53,447 bases of DNA from an uncultured Bacilli bacterium (GTDB lineage: Bacteria > Bacillota_I > Bacilli_A > RF39 > UBA660): assembly GCA_934176955.1 (NCBI GenBank), contig CAKPOS010000010.1, positions 1 to 53,447 of the forward strand, in the 5' to 3' direction. The notes under the pieces were generated by a model. The model saw only the letters and a list, made by a program, of their open reading frames with translations. It searched no databases and was not told the DNA's origin. A program made the position numbers and the translations under genes. Of this stretch, positions 49,919 through 53,447 are shown in pieces. Each line of letters opens with the position of its first letter. Position 1 is the first letter of the stretch.

Positions 49919-51541
49919 ATGAAGAAAAATAGTTTTATTGAAGGTACAATTGTTGCAACAATGGGAATTTTTTTGGTAAAAGTAATTGGTATTATTTATG
50001 TTATTCCTCTTAATGCTATTATTGGAGAGCAGGGAGGAGCCTTATATGGATATGGATATACTATCTATCAATTATTTTTAAGTATATCGAGCGCTGGTTT
50101 CCCTTTTGCTATTAGTAAGATTACTAGTGAATATAATGCTTTAGGATATAAAAAAGCAATTTCTAATACTTATAAAATTTCTTTACGATTGATTTCAGTA
50201 ATTTCTATTTTAATTTTTCTGATTTTATTTATTTTTGCACCACAAATAGGAAAATTAATTATTGGTACAGCTACTGAGGGAAATACTTATCAAGATATTG
50301 GCTATGTCATTCGTATGGTGTCTTTTGCTATTTTAGTTGTTCCTTTTTTAGGGGTTACGAAAGGATTACTTCAAGGGTATAAATATATTACCCCTTATTC
50401 AATTAGTCAGGTTATTGAGCAAGTTGTTCGTGTTATTATTATTTTAGTTGGGACTTATGTATCCCTTAAAGTGTTACATCTTCCTTTAAAGATTGGCGTT
50501 GGTATTGCCGTATCCGCTGCCTTCTTTGGAGGACTTGCTGCTTATATTTATTTAAAGATAAAGATTAAGAAAGCCAATTTATTACCTAAAAATGTTGCAG
50601 ATGATGAAGTTCTAATTTCTTCTAAAGAGATTATTCGAAAAATACTGATGTATTCTATTCCTTTTATTATGATTAGTTTAGTGAATAATTTATATACCAC
50701 TGTTGATATGATTTTATTATCTCGGACAATGAATGACCTTTTGCATCTAAAATCTAGTATAGTTGATTCTATTGTTGGCGTTTATACAACTTGGGGAATT
50801 AAGTTAAATAACATTATTTTAGCTGTTTCTACAGGACTTGTTACTTCTCTTATTCCTAATATTGTGACAAGCTTTACAAAAAAAGATATGAAAGATGTAA
50901 ACGATAAGTTTAATAAAGCTATTCAATGTGTATTATTAGTTATTGTACCAATGACAATCTTTTTATCACTTTTAGTTCATCCAGTTTGGACATTATTTTA
51001 TGGGAAAAGTTATTATGGTCCAATTGTTTATCAGTATTTTGTTTACACTGCCCTTTTTGGAGGCGTTTACACAATTATTGTTAATACTTTACAAGGGATT
51101 AACAAATATAAATTAGTCATTGCAACGGTAATGGTTGGTCTTATTACAAATGCCATTTTAGATGTTCCTTTGATGCTTCTTTTTGACAAAATGGGAATGA
51201 ATGTAAGCTATGGAGCAATTACAGCAGCATTGATTGGTTATACTTTATCAATTGTTACTTCTTTATCTATTTTAAAAAGAAAATACTTATTCCGATTTGA
51301 CCAAACATTTAAAAAATTACCTAAATATCTTTTTTCTTGGCTATGCTTTATCTTAAGTATTTATTTGATGAAATTATTTATTCCAACGAATCTTCCTGGT
51401 CGATTTATTCAAATTCCTATTTTGATGGTTTATGGAGTCGTTAGCTTTCTTATCTATATTTATATTAATTATAAGAATGGAAATATTAAAAGTGTTTTTG
51501 GAAATAAAATTCATTTTGCTTTGAAAAAATACTTGAAATAA
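49919..51541 (+). CDS. SpoVB/MurJ-like MOP-family flippase
   Basis: 540 aa integral membrane protein with about 14 transmembrane segments, member of the multidrug/oligosaccharidyl-lipid/polysaccharide exporter superfamily. The start (FIEGTIVATMGIFLVKVIGI) and the cytoplasmic-side residues (YGYGYTIYQLFLSISSAGFP, FAISKITSEYNALG) fit the SpoVB/YtgP group, which moves lipid-linked peptidoglycan precursors. SpoVB itself is needed for spore cortex. The sequence alone does not separate a vegetative lipid II flippase from the sporulation paralogue, so no symbol is given. GAGGTAGAAG is the weak SD. Confidence 0.87.
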   Translation: MKKNSFIEGTIVATMGIFLVKVIGIIYVIPLNAIIGEQGGALYGYGYTIYQLFLSISSAGFPFAISKITSEYNALGYKKAISNTYKISLRLISVISILIFLILFIFAPQIGKLIIGTATEGNTYQDIGYVIRMVSFAILVVPFLGVTKGLLQGYKYITPYSISQVIEQVVRVIIILVGTYVSLKVLHLPLKIGVGIAVSAAFFGGLAAYIYLKIKIKKANLLPKNVADDEVLISSKEIIRKILMYSIPFIMISLVNNLYTTVDMILLSRTMNDLLHLKSSIVDSIVGVYTTWGIKLNNIILAVSTGLVTSLIPNIVTSFTKKDMKDVNDKFNKAIQCVLLVIVPMTIFLSLLVHPVWTLFYGKSYYGPIVYQYFVYTALFGGVYTIIVNTLQGINKYKLVIATVMVGLITNAILDVPLMLLFDKMGMNVSYGAITAALIGYTLSIVTSLSILKRKYLFRFDQTFKKLPKYLFSWLCFILSIYLMKLFIPTNLPGRFIQIPILMVYGVVSFLIYIYINYKNGNIKSVFGNKIHFALKKYLK

Positions 51542-51577
51542 AAAGAAATATTTTTTCTTTTTTGAATATTTCTTTTT
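51540..51577. terminator. Bidirectional terminator
   Basis: Perfect 13-bp stem AAAAAGAAATATT / AATATTTCTTTTT with a 12-base loop between the convergent flippase and TIGR04086 genes. Confidence 0.88.
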
Positions 51578-51934
51578 TTATTCATTTTTTTTCCTTTGAT
51601 TAATTCCTATCATACTACTTAACATTGATGTTAATAATAAAATAAAATCAAATAAAAGAGTCTTTACTTGATACTGATCAAATAATAAGATAAAAATAGT
51701 AAATATTAAGATAACAATACTTCCTAGTTTTATTCCTTCTATATATCCCTTTTTTAATGCTGATTTTCCTAGAATATAACTAATTATTGCCAAAGATAAA
51801 ATAGGAATCAGTAGTTTTAATCCTCTAATGATTTTGATATTGAATAAACTAAAATAATCAATAATAGTTAGAAGTAAGGTAGATACTAAAAGTAAAATAA
51901 AAAAATAACCAGTATGAATAAGTATTTTTTTCAT
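51578..51934 (-). CDS. TIGR04086 family membrane protein
   Basis: 118 aa on the minus strand with four transmembrane helices. The run of spans, with a short basic loop KSALKKGYIEGIKLGSIVIL between the second and third, matches the TIGR04086/YrzE-like family of Bacillota. GGAGGAAATG precedes the ATG. Function unknown; in related genomes it often lies near secretion and tRNA modification genes. Confidence 0.78.
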   Translation of the reverse strand: MKKILIHTGYFFILLLVSTLLLTIIDYFSLFNIKIIRGLKLLIPILSLAIISYILGKSALKKGYIEGIKLGSIVILIFTIFILLFDQYQVKTLLFDFILLLTSMLSSMIGINQRKKNE

Positions 51935-52009
51935 TTTTCATTTCCTCCATTAAATTTTATGTTTAGTATAAAAAAATAGAATTTTATTCATAATAGTAAT
52001 GGTGATATT

Positions 52010-52663
52010 ATGGAGAAGGATTTATTATTAATTTTTGTAAGAACTTTATTTTTTTATTTTTTAATTTTTTTAATTTATCGAATCATGGGGAAAAGAGAAG
52101 TTGGACAGCTTGGAATTATTGATTTAATTGTTTCCATATTAATAGCAGAATTTGCTGTTATCAGTATAGAAAATGCTGATAAAAGTATATTTGTTTCCGT
52201 TATTCCTATTCTAACTCTTCTTGTTTTACAAGTCTCTTTAGCATTTTTAACTTTAAAAAAACCAAAATTTCGTATATTTTTAGATGGCAATCCTTCTATT
52301 ATTATTCAAGAAGGAAAGATTAATTATAAGGAAATGTTAAAACAAAAATATAATTTAGATGATTTAACGGTTCAACTTCGTGAAAAAGGGTATCGAACCA
52401 TTGAAGATGTTGAATATGCTATCTTAGAAAATAATGGGACATTATCTGTATTTCCATATCCTAAAGATAAGAAAAAAAGTAGTTTACCATTACCAGTTAT
52501 TTTAGATAGTAATATTCAAGAAGATACGTTAAAATGTTTAGGAAAAGATAAAAAATGGGTATATGATATCTTAAAAAATAAAGGGGTTAAAATAGAAGAT
52601 GTCTTTTATGCATTTTATAAAAATAGTAATATTTTTATTATTAAGAATGAAGAACTGCTATAA
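52010..52663 (+). CDS. DUF421 (YetF-like) membrane protein
   Basis: 217 aa. Three N-terminal helices (residues ~5-22, ~35-52, ~60-78) with the DUF421 hallmarks RIMGKREVGQLGIIDLIVSI and AEFAVISIENADKS, then the cytoplasmic domain with FLDGNPSIIIQEGKINYKEM, and IEDVEYAILENNGTLSVFP. YetF-type proteins act in spore germinant receptor-related and envelope contexts in Bacillus, but the activity is not defined. GGTGAT is the SD. The terminator overlaps the last codons. Confidence 0.88.
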   Translation: MEKDLLLIFVRTLFFYFLIFLIYRIMGKREVGQLGIIDLIVSILIAEFAVISIENADKSIFVSVIPILTLLVLQVSLAFLTLKKPKFRIFLDGNPSIIIQEGKINYKEMLKQKYNLDDLTVQLREKGYRTIEDVEYAILENNGTLSVFPYPKDKKKSSLPLPVILDSNIQEDTLKCLGKDKKWVYDILKNKGVKIEDVFYAFYKNSNIFIIKNEELL

Positions 52664-52679
52664 ATTCATTCTTTTTTTG
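52643..52679 (+). terminator. Terminator overlapping the DUF421 stop
   Basis: AAGAATGAA (52643-52651) / TTCATTCTT (52665-52673), 13-base loop, then T-run. Confidence 0.8.
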
Positions 52680-52928
52680 ATGATAATAAATGATTTATTC
52701 TAAAGTTTTATCCTCCAAAAATAGTTTATTCCTTTCTAATAACAGTAAAAAAGAGAAAATAAATTTCTTTAATTAAAAACAGGTAAAATTGATGAAAAAA
52801 TATTTTATCTATTTTTTCTTTTCAAATATCTAGGTTTGAAAACATTCAGAATATTTTTTTAAATTCTATATTAGAAGATAAAAAGTAATTCTTTGTATCA
52901 CTCTTTTTACTGCATAATAATATTTTGA
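52680..52928. other. AT-rich spacer
   Basis: I see no gene, RNA or clear repeat here, only AT-rich sequence with short T-runs. Confidence 0.5.
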
Positions 52929-52958
52929 TTGACTTATTATATTTTAGTGAATTATAAT
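52929..52958 (+). promoter_or_regulatory. Promoter of the HTH-repeat gene
   Basis: TTGACT (52929-52934), 18 bp, TATAAT (52953-52958). Confidence 0.7.
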
Positions 52959-52983
52959 AAGCACTATGAAAGGAGTTTTTGGC

Positions 52984-53447
52984 ATGTACGATCAAGAATT
53001 AAAAGATAAAATATTACATTTATTGAAGGAACAAACAATAAGAGAAGTATCAACACAATTTAATATAAGTTCTACTACTTTATATAGATGGCAAAAAATT
53101 AAGGAAGTTAGCAAATTAATCAAAAAACTAATATCCGAAGAAAGATATGATGAGGCACTAGAAATAACTAAAAAGTATCCTAATAATATTCCAATTCAAA
53201 GTCAATTAGTGACAATTTATGAAATAAAAGGTGAATATGAAAAAGCAATGGAAATAGCGCAAAACTTTCCAAATTATGCGCCAATCCAAAGTCAATTAAT
53301 AACTATTTATACAAGAAAAGGTGAATATGAAAAAGCAATGGAAATAGTGCAAAAATTTCCAACTAATGCACCAATTCAAAGTCAATTGATAACTGTTTAT
53401 ACAAGAAAAGGTGAATATGAAAAAGCAATGGAACTAGCAAAAAAATT
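52984..53447 (+). CDS. HTH protein with 30-residue TPR-like tandem repeats, 3' end outside window
   Basis: Open from ATG 52984 (SD AAAGGAG) to the window edge, so at least 154 codons. The N-terminus (LKDKILHLLKEQTIREVSTQ, FNISSTTLYRWQKIK) is a transposase-8-like helix-turn-helix. A degenerate unit is followed by tandem 30-aa units of the form PIQSQLITIYTRKGEYEKAM, EIVQKFPTNA. The helix-turn-helix spacing and YxxxGEYEKAMEI pattern recall TPR/SEL1-type solenoids but with a 30-residue step, not 34-36. This suggests DNA binding plus a protein-binding solenoid. It was too near the edge for its length to be known. Confidence 0.75.
   Translation, partial: MYDQELKDKILHLLKEQTIREVSTQFNISSTTLYRWQKIKEVSKLIKKLISEERYDEALEITKKYPNNIPIQSQLVTIYEIKGEYEKAMEIAQNFPNYAPIQSQLITIYTRKGEYEKAMEIVQKFPTNAPIQSQLITVYTRKGEYEKAMELAKK
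53191..53447 (+). repeat. 90-bp tandem coding repeat
   Basis: Units begin at 53191, 53281 and 53371 (partial), each starting CCAAT(T/C)CAAAGTCAATT, with very few base changes between units. The close identity at DNA level suggests recent expansion. Confidence 0.9.

Noticed and set aside
53191..53447. 90-bp repeats as a CRISPR array.
   Set aside because: Whole units repeat with no unique spacers and encode one continuous protein.

Overview
The window is AT-rich DNA from a low-GC Gram-positive bacterium. TGA is used as a stop (truB, ftsA, the first plsC) and Trp is encoded by TGG, so this is the standard bacterial code and not the Mycoplasma code. FtsA/FtsZ, SecG, a GerA-type germinant receptor operon, a SpoVB/MurJ-like flippase and Gram-positive membrane families (DUF948, YtxH, DUF378, DUF421, TIGR04086) point to an endospore-forming or recently spore-forming member of the Bacilli or a related uncultured Bacillota lineage. 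The lineage is inferred; the families are read from the sequence.

Layout. 1-815: right end of an IS3-family element and a tRNA-Gly on the minus strand. 979-3167: membrane and exported proteins of unknown role. 3196-5372: rbfA-nrnA-truB operon. 5492-7951: ftsA-ftsZ. 8048-11427: rpoZ, a pseudopilin, a small Tyr/Pro-rich protein, a lipoprotein, an acidic protein with a SepF-like N-terminus, DUF948 and YtxH. 11444-15131 (minus): gerAB-gerAC-gerAA. 15262-18610: exported protein and a GH31-fold protein lacking key acidic residues. 18617-21604: leucine T-box, small membrane protein, leuS. 22430-24464: rpsB (with an extra C-terminal SAP/Rho-N-like module) and tsf.

The main discovery is between 24972 and 44155. 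A gene for a LolA/GerS-like lipoprotein is cut in two. Its first 93 codons plus two bases are at 24972-25252, and the rest is at 43207-44155, about 18 kb away on the same strand. Joining them at the dinucleotide GT gives one uninterrupted 409-codon frame. The inner ends of the intervening DNA, brought together, form a near-perfect dyad (two 19-nt arms, 18/19 complementary) around the same GT. This is the architecture of a large serine integrase attP. A 505-aa large serine recombinase gene (41679-43196) ends inside that arm. The 17,954-bp element therefore integrated into, and interrupts, the lipoprotein gene, as skin or SPbeta interrupt sporulation genes. Its cargo is not phage-like. It carries a membrane-bound HTH sensor with two ABC-FtsX transporters; a PlsC / acyl-activating ligase / PlsC lipid operon; a protein with three RNA-polymerase alpha-CTD-like repeats; and a dockerin-tagged papain-like protease next to a membrane-anchored cohesin-like protein.

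After the element: P-type Ca2+-ATPase, small coiled-coil protein and secG (minus), tRNA-Ala and tRNA-Pro, a decayed reading frame, a membrane-anchored thioredoxin, a PH-like protein, the SpoVB/MurJ-like flippase, TIGR04086 and DUF421 proteins, and the start of an HTH protein with 30-residue tandem repeats that runs off the window.
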